DNA of 64,000 nucleotides from assembly GCA_052170555.1 (NCBI GenBank), contig JBQNAI010000009.1:11761-75760 (forward strand), read 5' to 3'. Within the stretch, counting starts at the first letter, position 1. Each line of letters opens with the position of its first letter. The position numbers and the translations under genes are program-made. Below are positions 17,862-25,979 of this stretch, piece by piece. The stretch comes from Scybalousia_A sp052170555 (GTDB taxonomy: Bacteria > Bacteroidota > Bacteroidia > Bacteroidales > P3). The notes beneath the pieces were generated by a model. It was not told where the DNA came from. It did no database searches and was given only the letters and a program-made list of their open reading frames with translations.

Positions 17862-18665
17862 ATGTTACATCACACATTTGAATTTAAAAGTAAAAAAATA
17901 AATTATCAAGACGAGGGCAAAGCCGAGACTACGTTGGTACTTCTACACGGGTATATGAATTCTTTGGAGGTATGGAAATATTTTGTCTTGGAATATATGA
18001 ATTATATGAGGGTAATTACCATTGACTTGATTGGGCATGGCGATAGTGAAACCATAGAAGACGTCTCTTCCATGGAATTACAGGCGGAAATGGTAAAATC
18101 TCTATTAGACAGTTTGAATGTTCGTCACTGTGTAATGTGTGGTCACAGTATGGGAGGCATGATTACCTTAGCTTTTGCAGAGAAATATTCAAATATGCTG
18201 AAAGGGTATTGTCTTATGAATTCACAAGCATTAGCTGATACAGAAAAAGGCAAACAAAATCGCTTAAAAGCGTGTGCATTGATAGATCAAGATAGAATCA
18301 AATTCATTGTGGATTTCATCCCTAATTTATTTGCAAAGGATAATCGTACAAGATATGTCTCTGAAATAGAAGAATTAAAAAGTATTGCAATGAATACCTG
18401 CAAAGAAGGTGTAATTGCAGCACAAAGAGGAATGATTGGCCGTCATGATATGTGCAAAGTATTGTCTGAAAGTTCTTGTCCAGTGCTATTTATTACAGGT
18501 CGTTACGATGTACGCATTGACTTAGAGACTTTATTCGCACAAGCATGTCTTCCCAAACATTGTGAAGTGATGGTTTTAGATAGCGGTCATATGGCTTTTA
18601 TAGAAGAAGAGCTAAAAGTTAAGATTAGGTTAAGAGACTTCACAAATATGTGTTTTGGTTTTTAA
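17862..18665 (+). CDS. Alpha/beta hydrolase
   Basis: 267 residues with the alpha/beta hydrolase fold: oxyanion LLHGYMNS near 27, nucleophile elbow CGHSMGG near 93, acid in GRYDVRI near 210 and catalytic His in SGHMAF near 242. No signal peptide, so cytoplasmic. The closest general type is small-ester or carboxylic-ester hydrolase; the substrate is not predictable. It lies 48 nt before the MATE-M23 gene, possibly cotranscribed. Confidence 0.88.
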   Translation: MLHHTFEFKSKKINYQDEGKAETTLVLLHGYMNSLEVWKYFVLEYMNYMRVITIDLIGHGDSETIEDVSSMELQAEMVKSLLDSLNVRHCVMCGHSMGGMITLAFAEKYSNMLKGYCLMNSQALADTEKGKQNRLKACALIDQDRIKFIVDFIPNLFAKDNRTRYVSEIEELKSIAMNTCKEGVIAAQRGMIGRHDMCKVLSESSCPVLFITGRYDVRIDLETLFAQACLPKHCEVMVLDSGHMAFIEEELKVKIRLRDFTNMCFGF

Positions 18666-18713
18666 AAATTAAAAAGTATTTTAAAAAGAAATATTTTTAC
18701 AATCAAATAAATA

Positions 18714-21700
18714 TTGGATTTTACTAAAGGACATATAAGGAAAAGTATCTTTTCATTTAGTATCCCGTTAGTTCTCGGCAATATTTTCCAACAATTATAC
18801 ACATTAGTTAATAGTACGTTTGTTGGAAAATATCTTGGAGTAAATGCATTAGCTGCTGTCGGCAGCTGTTACCCCATTGTGTTTTTTATCACTTCAATGT
18901 TGTTAGGTATCGGGGCGGGAGGGAGTGTTGTAGTATCGCACTATTACGGAGCAAAGCAGCATAATAGTATACTTTCCGTAATAAGTACTTTTTACATCTT
19001 TTTTATATCAGTAGGTATAATTATTTGCTTATTTAGTATAATATTTGCAGATAATATCTTTTCTATTTTAAATATGGAAAATAATGTTAAATATCTTGCT
19101 GTTAAATATTTCCAAATATATATGGCTGGTATGTTTTTTTCTGTTCTTTTTCATTCAGCTATAAGCATACTAAGAGGGATTGGTGACTCCACTACCCAAC
19201 TCTATTTTTTGATTCCTGCTAATATACTTAATATTATTTTATCCTATATTTTCTTAGGAATTATGCGATGGGGATTAGAAACATCCGCAGTTGCATCCTT
19301 GATTTCTCAATTTATAGCATCTGCTACATTATTCATCTATTTACACAATAAAAAAGGGTATATCCGTTTCTCTTACAAGAATGCGATACTGCAGAAGATA
19401 CACCTAAAACAAATAATATCTATTGGCATACCAATGGGTATACAACAGAGTATAGTATCACTCACTCAGATAATGATATTATGGCTGGTGGTTAAATTTG
19501 GTACTAATGCCACTGCTGCATATTCAGCTGCTATGCGTATAGAATCAATAGCACTACTTTTTGTTCTAAATATATCTCAGTCTTTAACAACATTTACGGG
19601 AACAAATATAGGAGCCAATTCCCTAAAAAGAGCTAAACAAGGGTTTTATGCTTCATTACAAGTAATGGGTATAATATCCGTCGTAACAATGTTAGTCTTT
19701 TGCTTCTTTAATACTTCATTAATGAGATTGTTTACTGATAATCAAGAAGTAATACGTATTGGTAATGAATATTTGTTGGTATCAGGAGTTTTTTGGTTTA
19801 TATTCTGTTGGCAGATGATGTATACTGCTTTTTTTAGAGGAGTGGGCAAAGCAACAATAACCATGGTAATAAGTTTATTTTCACTGTGGATAGTTCGTTA
19901 TCCTGTTTCTTACCTGCTAAGTCTTAATTTTCATACAATGGGTATATGGTTAGGTGCACCTATCGCCTGGGCTACAGGTGTAATAATTTATATTATTCTT
20001 TTTAAAACTAATAAATGGTCTAAGAAAAATATAATTAGAGCATCTTCTTTGCTTCTATTCATCTCATCTTGTTCTATTATGTTTAATTCGAAAGCAGAAC
20101 AAAACCATAATATAAATATCCTGTCAGAAATATATCCTAATAATGGTAATGATACTTTGTCTGTGACAAAATCTTTTACGAAACAACTTAATGACATAAA
20201 GTTCTATTATGATACCTATCCACAAAACTATTTCATTTCACCATTATCAATACCTTTAACATTAGCAGGCACATTTGCAGAATTAAGAGGTTCTCACTTT
20301 CATTCAGGTTTGGATTTTAGAACTAATGGAGAAACCAGATATGTCGTTATTGCCCCTGCCGATGGATATGTTTCTCGCATCAAGGTGCAAGCATACGGAG
20401 GAGGTAAAAATCTTTACATTAAGCATCCCAATGGATACACCTCTGTTTATATGCACCTGGAAAGTTATGAAGGGGAAATAGGTAAATTTGTAAAAGATTA
20501 TCAGTATAAAAATAAATGTTACGTTTTTGATTATACATTTCCAAAACCTGAGATTTATATAAAACAAGGTCAAATTATAGCTTTAAGCGGTCAATCAGGT
20601 ATGGTAGGAGGTCCTCATCTTCATTTTGAGATAAGAAACAGTCAAACAGAACAACCAATCAATCCTTTATTATTTGGCTTACAAATAAAAGACTCATTAA
20701 AGCCATATATACAAAAACTTGCATTAACCCCGATGAACCATTCTTCTGTGGAAGGACAACAAACAAGTAAAATAATAGATTTAATACGAGATACAACATT
20801 CCACCAAGGAGATACGATAAAATGTTATGGAGATATATTCTTTTCTATCCTTGCTTACGACCCATCATTGGGCTCTTCAAATCGTAATGGCGTATGGAAA
20901 ACAGAATTGTTTATTGACAACTCGGTAATTTTTTCGCATCACATGGAAACATTTTCTTTTTCTGAGTATGGTCTTGTTGATGCCATAATAAACTACCCAT
21001 TATATGTAGCAACAAATGAACGTATGCTTTGCTCCAAACAGATGGACAACGGCACTCTCCCTTACAATACGTACAAGAACAAGGGTATTCTGGAAGTACA
21101 AACAGATAGTATTTATAAAGTTGTATGGAAACTGACGGACTTGTGCAACAATACATTGTTTTACACTTATTACGTAAAAGGAGTTTTTGATTCTACTTTA
21201 TCAAAACGAAAAAACAACAAAAAAAGTTTATACCATTTTTCTTATGCATCAGAAAACAAATTCAGAGCAGAGGATGGAAGTATATTTATTTTCCCCAAAA
21301 ATTGTCTTTACGAAAATATAGATTTTATACACTCTAAAAGCAAAGGGAGATACTCGGATATACATAGATTGCACACAGTATTGGAGCCAGTAAAAAATAA
21401 ATTCAATATAAAAATCAAACCATATACTATTGTAAATAGATTGAAAAATAAATATTTAATCGTTAAAATTAATTCCAAAGGGGAAAAAAGTAGCATAGGT
21501 GGAAATTTCAAAAATGGTTTTATTGAAACCACAACAAGTACTTTTGGCCATTTTACAGTTTGGGTTGATACTATTGCTCCTAAAATAAAAGCTTTAAATT
21601 TCAAATCGAACAAAAGCCTAAAAGACAAGCAAACAACACTAAAAGTATCCATATCAGATAACCTTTCTGGCATAAATACGTATGACGGATACATGAATAA

Positions 21701-21851
21701 TGAATGGATTTTAATGGAATTTGATGGCAAACTCTCAACATTAACATATACTATTGACGAAAAATTAAAAAAAGGAAAGAACGAGTTGAAAATTATAGTA
21801 ACTGACAAAAAAAACAATAGGAAAACTGCAAATTTTCATATAATTCTCTAG
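18714..21851 (+). CDS. MATE-family transporter fused to M23 metallopeptidase
   Basis: One uninterrupted frame of 1045 residues. Residues 1-~435 are a complete MATE exporter (DFTKGHIRKSIFSFSIP, 12 membrane segments). Residues 440-462 (IIRASSLLLFISSCSIMFNSKA) look like the signal peptide of a secreted protein. Residues ~490-1045 are an M23 peptidase with the zinc ligands HSGLD near 529 and HLH near 634, as in peptidoglycan endopeptidases of Bacteroidota, plus a long C-terminal beta-rich region. As a fusion, the signal peptide would act as a 13th membrane segment, placing the peptidase in the periplasm. Codon 440 is ATA, where a signal peptide would need ATG. Start codon is TTG. Confidence 0.85.
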   Translation: MDFTKGHIRKSIFSFSIPLVLGNIFQQLYTLVNSTFVGKYLGVNALAAVGSCYPIVFFITSMLLGIGAGGSVVVSHYYGAKQHNSILSVISTFYIFFISVGIIICLFSIIFADNIFSILNMENNVKYLAVKYFQIYMAGMFFSVLFHSAISILRGIGDSTTQLYFLIPANILNIILSYIFLGIMRWGLETSAVASLISQFIASATLFIYLHNKKGYIRFSYKNAILQKIHLKQIISIGIPMGIQQSIVSLTQIMILWLVVKFGTNATAAYSAAMRIESIALLFVLNISQSLTTFTGTNIGANSLKRAKQGFYASLQVMGIISVVTMLVFCFFNTSLMRLFTDNQEVIRIGNEYLLVSGVFWFIFCWQMMYTAFFRGVGKATITMVISLFSLWIVRYPVSYLLSLNFHTMGIWLGAPIAWATGVIIYIILFKTNKWSKKNIIRASSLLLFISSCSIMFNSKAEQNHNINILSEIYPNNGNDTLSVTKSFTKQLNDIKFYYDTYPQNYFISPLSIPLTLAGTFAELRGSHFHSGLDFRTNGETRYVVIAPADGYVSRIKVQAYGGGKNLYIKHPNGYTSVYMHLESYEGEIGKFVKDYQYKNKCYVFDYTFPKPEIYIKQGQIIALSGQSGMVGGPHLHFEIRNSQTEQPINPLLFGLQIKDSLKPYIQKLALTPMNHSSVEGQQTSKIIDLIRDTTFHQGDTIKCYGDIFFSILAYDPSLGSSNRNGVWKTELFIDNSVIFSHHMETFSFSEYGLVDAIINYPLYVATNERMLCSKQMDNGTLPYNTYKNKGILEVQTDSIYKVVWKLTDLCNNTLFYTYYVKGVFDSTLSKRKNNKKSLYHFSYASENKFRAEDGSIFIFPKNCLYENIDFIHSKSKGRYSDIHRLHTVLEPVKNKFNIKIKPYTIVNRLKNKYLIVKINSKGEKSSIGGNFKNGFIETTTSTFGHFTVWVDTIAPKIKALNFKSNKSLKDKQTTLKVSISDNLSGINTYDGYMNNEWILMEFDGKLSTLTYTIDEKLKKGKNELKIIVTDKKNNRKTANFHIIL

Positions 21852-21932
21852 TATTATAAATAATGAAATGGAATTTTATTTTATTGATATATAACAAAAT
21901 CATTTAAATGATATAAAAAAAAAACGAAAAAA

Positions 21933-21964
21933 TTTGGCAGATATCCAAAAAGATAGTACCTTTG
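21933..21964 (+). promoter_or_regulatory. Promoter of tRNA-Lys
   Basis: TTTG (21933-21936), 20-nt spacer, TACCTTTG (21957-21964), 13 nt before the tRNA 5' end. Confidence 0.65.
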
Positions 21965-21977
21965 CAAACGCAATAAT

Positions 21978-22050
21978 GACTAATTAGCTCAGTAGGTAGA
22001 GCACATCCCTTTTAAGGATGGGGTCCTGGGTTCGAATCCCAGATTAGTCA
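21978..22050 (+). tRNA. tRNA-Lys (UUU)
   Basis: 73 nt. Acceptor stem GACTAAT/ATTAGTC, D-loop AGCTCAGTAGGTAGAGC, anticodon stem CATCC/GGATG with loop CTTTTAA (anticodon TTT), T-arm CTGGGTTCGAATCCCAG. Discriminator is A; CCA is not encoded. Confidence 0.97.
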
Positions 22051-22077
22051 CAATCAAAGAAAATAAGAGTTAGAGGT

Positions 22078-22130
22078 AAAATATAAGGGTTTTTATTCAT
22101 GAATAATAAAAGCCCTTATATTTTATTTTT
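22078..22130 (+). terminator. Strong intrinsic terminator after tRNA-Lys
   Basis: AAAATATAAGGG (22078-22089) pairs with CCCTTATATTTT (22113-22124). An inner TTTTATT/AATAATAAAA continues the stem, and TTTTATTTTT follows. Confidence 0.8.
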
Positions 22131-22179
22131 ATGTAAATTTGTAGAATGATATTACAACAACAAACCAATAATAAACAGT

Positions 22180-22512
22180 ATGATTTTGGATTTTAATAAA
22201 ATTGAAGTTACAAAGATTGAAAACTTCAAAGGAGGAGATAAAGAAATATTCACAAAGATGTATAGTGATGAATCGAACAAGATAATGCTTTCTGTATTAA
22301 AACCTGGTGCTTCAATAGGTTATCATAAGCATGAAACAAATTGCGAGATTATTTTTATGATCAAAGGGTCTGCTCTGGTAACCTACGATACCTCTGAACA
22401 AAGATTAAAAAGTGGACAAGCTTTGTATTGTCCCAAAGGGCATTCTCACAACCTTATTAATGATACCGAAGAAGAAATTATGTTTTTTGCTGTTGTTTCT
22501 GAGATAAGGTAA
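22180..22512 (+). CDS. Single-domain cupin protein
   Basis: 110 residues, one cupin barrel. The first metal motif GYHKHETNCEIIF (HxH...E) is near 47 and the second, CPKGHSHNL, near 87, so the usual 3-His/1-Glu metal site is complete. Small cupins act as isomerases, dioxygenases or sugar binders; nothing here specifies which. It is convergent with the PNGase-like gene, with a repeat-family hairpin between them. Confidence 0.85.
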   Translation: MILDFNKIEVTKIENFKGGDKEIFTKMYSDESNKIMLSVLKPGASIGYHKHETNCEIIFMIKGSALVTYDTSEQRLKSGQALYCPKGHSHNLINDTEEEIMFFAVVSEIR

Positions 22513-22545
22513 TTCCTTTTTGTTTTAATACATAGCACAACAAAA

Positions 22546-22600
22546 TTAAAGTGTGACAAAAGGAAATTAAAGTGCAACATTAAAAATTTAATGTTGCACT
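22546..22600. repeat. Dispersed repeat-family copy between convergent genes
   Basis: TTAAAGTGTGACAAAA (from 22546) is followed by a perfect 14-bp hairpin, AGTGCAACATTAAA (22571-22584) with TTTAATGTTGCACT (22587-22600). It lies between the stops of the cupin (+) and PNGase-like (-) genes and could terminate either. Confidence 0.7.
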
Positions 22601-22659
22601 CTAACTCTCTAAAAAGACGTATTCATTATAAGTCACAAAAAACGAATACTCCCGATTTA

Positions 22660-24393
22660 TCATTTAATAAAGTATCTGTCTGATTTATAATCTCCACACT
22701 TGACTCTGACAACATAAAAACCCTTATCAAACCCTTCCGTATTTATTACTTGGTCAAATACATTCTGTTCATCGTACATCTTTGAGAATACCTCTGTCTT
22801 GGTTTTCCGATTTATGATTTTAACCTCCATAATATTTTTTTCATTTCCTTTATTGAAAAAAATAACGCACAGTTCATTTTTATTCTTATCAAACAATGTC
22901 GTAAGTTTCTCCGATTGATGTCTAACCAATTCAATATTATCAGTAGCCACAAAAGGATAGTGTATGACACAACCAAAATCCGGTTCAAAAGATTCCAATA
23001 CCTGTGTCATATCTTCATTATATATCAAAATATAACCTTCTCCCTGTTCAGTATTTGCCCACCAAGACAGTCCATCACAACCGTCATCTTCAATTTTTAT
23101 CATATAACATCCATCCTTTACCGACAATTTCTGAACATATTTAGTATTTGGCATAACTTGGGAGCGTTCATAAAGTTTTTTTTCATACAATATTTCTGTT
23201 ACCATTGTATCATTGCTCTTTCTTTTGTACTCTCTTCCTTCCAATACAGAATATCTATTATCTGTCATATTATTTGTCTTAAATACAAGATTGAATTTTT
23301 TCGGTAAATAGTATATCTCTTGTACTTTTTTTTGTTTATCTCTACCCGAACCATAACTATCGCCGTCTAAATCCTTAATATCAATATGTTGGTAAGCCAA
23401 ATTTCCTATAAAAAACAAGTCATTAGCAATCTGATACCCCGACTCACCCAATCCTTGATTATTATAGTACTCCATAAGTAATTTGATGTTTAATTCATTT
23501 GAATGAATAAATGGTGTAAGGTCGTAATAATGTTCCTGAACCTTAGTACCCGGGCACCAACCCGAACGCTTATATATCCACGTCCCCCCTTGTGGTTGAA
23601 TAGGGTTGCAACCACAATCATCTCTCCATACTGCACGGTCATCAACGACATTTTCATTTGCAACATATACGAAATTTTTTTTCAAAAACTCGGCAGCGGC
23701 ATTCAAAGTATCGCCACCATGTCCTGAAATTTGCAATCGCGATAATACTTTCTTTGTTCCTTTGGGTAGAATAACCTTTTTAGTCCCTAACAATTCGTCA
23801 ATTGTAGAATCTTCTCTTCCAAAAGCATAATAAGAATAATAAATACTTTGCACTCCTAAAAATTCATTATCATCATTCTCATGTTCACTATCCTCCATGA
23901 AAATAAAATCTGTAGTAGCCAAAAAACCATCTTGATAACCTTCGTATTGCATAACTATTTCCACCGTATCCAGAAACAAAGGATAATACTCAGTGATATT
24001 CCAAGACCATATGCGATCCCATTTTGTAATATTATCTCCTCTATTATACCATCCACTGTAAGGAGTTATCATTCTACCTAATTGATAATCCACACTGTTA
24101 CCATTCTTTTTAGTACGCAAAACTACATTTATAGAATAATCCCAATCAGAACAACCTCCATCAGGACATTGCAAATGTAAATCCAACTGTATATTGCTTA
24201 TTTTTTTGCCTTTTATAGGAAAATAAGTTTTAATTGGATATTCAATACGCGTTTGTAAATGAGTGCGAACATGTGGAGTGAAAACCAACTTCTCTGTTTG
24301 TGCTTTTATCCCATCTTCCATTAGATTCACAATCAATATAAGACTGATAAACAAGATGAACCTTATTGTCTGCTTTGTCATTGTAAATATCAT
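22660..24393 (-). CDS. PNGase F-like peptide-N-glycosidase, T9SS cargo
   Basis: 577 residues. A signal peptide ends near AQTEK. The body resembles peptide-N-glycosidase F of Bacteroidota, which removes N-glycans from glycoproteins. Recognisable blocks are CPDGGCSDWDYSINV near 75, SGHGGDTLNAA near 222 and WIYKRSGWCPG near 270. The length suits the larger PNGF-II-type enzymes. The last ~75 residues end in GFYVVRVKCGDYKSDRYFIK, a T9SS type A sorting-domain ending, so it is exported to the surface or medium. Active-site residues were not individually verified. A TAAATTTG box (24438-24431) precedes it. Confidence 0.78.
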   Translation of the reverse strand: MIFTMTKQTIRFILFISLILIVNLMEDGIKAQTEKLVFTPHVRTHLQTRIEYPIKTYFPIKGKKISNIQLDLHLQCPDGGCSDWDYSINVVLRTKKNGNSVDYQLGRMITPYSGWYNRGDNITKWDRIWSWNITEYYPLFLDTVEIVMQYEGYQDGFLATTDFIFMEDSEHENDDNEFLGVQSIYYSYYAFGREDSTIDELLGTKKVILPKGTKKVLSRLQISGHGGDTLNAAAEFLKKNFVYVANENVVDDRAVWRDDCGCNPIQPQGGTWIYKRSGWCPGTKVQEHYYDLTPFIHSNELNIKLLMEYYNNQGLGESGYQIANDLFFIGNLAYQHIDIKDLDGDSYGSGRDKQKKVQEIYYLPKKFNLVFKTNNMTDNRYSVLEGREYKRKSNDTMVTEILYEKKLYERSQVMPNTKYVQKLSVKDGCYMIKIEDDGCDGLSWWANTEQGEGYILIYNEDMTQVLESFEPDFGCVIHYPFVATDNIELVRHQSEKLTTLFDKNKNELCVIFFNKGNEKNIMEVKIINRKTKTEVFSKMYDEQNVFDQVINTEGFDKGFYVVRVKCGDYKSDRYFIK

Positions 24394-24453
24394 TTTTATT
24401 AGTTATAAAATTATTCTTATTAATTCCGCTCAAATTTATCCTCATTCTCGTTG

Positions 24454-25197
24454 TTATTTACACTCTCTTTGACGTAGCACCTCATACATCAATATCCCTG
24501 CTGCTACACTAACGTTCAAAGATTCTATCTTTCCTTTCACCGGAATTTTGAGCAAAGTATCCGACATTTTTGTGATATCCTTACTAATACCTTTATCCTC
24601 TGCTCCCATAATAATACACAATGGCTCTCGCATATCAACATTTGTATAATTGATATCAGCCTTTTCACTCGCAGAATAAATTTTTATACCACTTTGTCGT
24701 AAAAAATTAATCGTTGTTTTTGTATTCATTGACTTGCAAATAGGGATTCTTAATATAGCACCTGAAGATGTTTTGACCGCATCCATATTTATACGTGCAG
24801 AACCTTCGTTTGGTACAATTATACAATCAACACCCACACATTCTGCCGACCTCACTATCGCACCTACATTCCTTACATCCGTCAAATGGTCTAAGAACAT
24901 AATAAAAGGAAAATTACCTTGTTCAAAAATATGAGATACAGTTTGCTCTAAGTCCGAATATGTTATCAATGAACAATATGCTATAACTCCTTGATGATTC
25001 GCTCCCTTAGAAATAGCATTCAGTTTTTCAGATGGCACATATTGTATAGGTATATGCTTACTGCAATTTCTCATTTCCTCTTTTAAAATACGTATATTGT
25101 CACTCCGTAGATTGGATTGCAAAAGTATTTTGTCTATTTGCTTATCTTCTCTTAATGCTTCTATAAGCGGTCTTATTCCGTAAATAAAATTATCCAT
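24454..25197 (-). CDS. rlmB: 23S rRNA (guanosine(2251)-2'-O)-methyltransferase RlmB, TrmH family
   Basis: 247 residues of the SPOUT class. An N-terminal substrate-binding domain (IYGIRPLIEAL, residues 4-14) is followed by the knotted SAM domain with FLDHLTDVRNVGAIVRSAE (motif 1), IIMGAEDKGIS (motif 2) and IPVKGKIESLNVSVAAGI (motif 3). The methylated position is inferred from family resemblance. It is followed after 60 nt by the PNGase-like gene. Confidence 0.92.
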   Translation of the reverse strand: MDNFIYGIRPLIEALREDKQIDKILLQSNLRSDNIRILKEEMRNCSKHIPIQYVPSEKLNAISKGANHQGVIAYCSLITYSDLEQTVSHIFEQGNFPFIMFLDHLTDVRNVGAIVRSAECVGVDCIIVPNEGSARINMDAVKTSSGAILRIPICKSMNTKTTINFLRQSGIKIYSASEKADINYTNVDMREPLCIIMGAEDKGISKDITKMSDTLLKIPVKGKIESLNVSVAAGILMYEVLRQRECK

Positions 25198-25214
25198 TAT
25201 CTCTCTAATTTATT

Positions 25215-25275
25215 TGAACAATGTCTCACTTTATTAATTTCTTTCTTGACAATATTAAATTCTTTCTTGACTTTA
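25215..25275. repeat. Dispersed repeat-family copy with doubled TTTCTTGAC word
   Basis: GTCTCACTTTATTAA is followed by two copies of TTTCTTGAC, each after AAATT or AATT, the second leading into TTTAATT. The TTTCTTGAC word recurs at 45797 and near 63320. The stretch lies between lolD and rlmB, which are both on the minus strand, so it is transcribed or acts as a boundary. Confidence 0.65.
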
Positions 25276-25328
25276 ATTCTATCAAATGATATTTTATTTT
25301 ATTACCCTCCTGTGTTGCTTCTATACTA

Positions 25329-25979
25329 CTATACAACTATCCCATCGGATATGACAAGTTTTCTATCCGACATGGAAGAAAACTTATCACTGTGCGTTAC
25401 AATAACGAAAGTCTGTTGATATTTTTCTCTAAGCATAAAAAACAAATCAAAAAGTTGTTGAGCATTTTTCGAATCCAAATTACCACTCGGCTCATCTGCC
25501 AAAACTAATTCAGGAGAATTAATCAAAGCTCTTGCGATAGCAACTCTCTGTTGCTCTCCTCCCGAAAGTTCATTCGGAAAATTATTTTCCTTGCCAGCAA
25601 GTGAAAGGGTATCAAATAATTCTTTTGCCTTATCCTCTGCTATTTGTTTGTCACCACCATAAAGTAACGCCGGCAGGATAACATTTTCTATCGCAGTAAA
25701 TTCACTTAATAAATAATGAAATTGAAACACGAACCCTATCTGTTTATTTCTAAAAATAGATAATTCCTTATCTGATAATTTGGTTATGTCTCTACCATTG
25801 ACTAGAATATCTCCACTATCCGCCTTATCCAATGTACCTATTATATTCAATAATGTCGTTTTCCCTGCACCTGATGCCCCGGTAATGGATACAATTTCAC
25901 TATTGGCTATCTCAAAACTAACATTTTTTAAAACTTTAAGAGACTCATATGATTTGGATATATTATTTACTACTATCAT
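25329..25979 (-). CDS. lolD: LolD-like ABC transporter ATP-binding protein
   Basis: 216 residues, the normal LolD/MacB ATPase length. Walker A GASGAGKTT near 36, Q-loop FVFQFHYLL, signature LSGGEQQR near 138, Walker B LVLADEPSGNLD and switch THSD. LolD powers lipoprotein release from the inner membrane with LolC/E, which are not in this window, so LolD versus another MacB-type ATPase remains open. The start overlaps the end of the patatin gene by 4 nt, implying translational coupling. Confidence 0.85.
   Translation of the reverse strand: MIVVNNISKSYESLKVLKNVSFEIANSEIVSITGASGAGKTTLLNIIGTLDKADSGDILVNGRDITKLSDKELSIFRNKQIGFVFQFHYLLSEFTAIENVILPALLYGGDKQIAEDKAKELFDTLSLAGKENNFPNELSGGEQQRVAIARALINSPELVLADEPSGNLDSKNAQQLFDLFFMLREKYQQTFVIVTHSDKFSSMSDRKLVISDGIVV

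Noticed and set aside
20031..21851. M23 peptidase as a separate gene
   Set aside because: There is no stop between the MATE part and the peptidase, and no ATG at the signal-peptide start (ATA instead). A TTG start at codon 445 is possible but less economical than one continuous protein.
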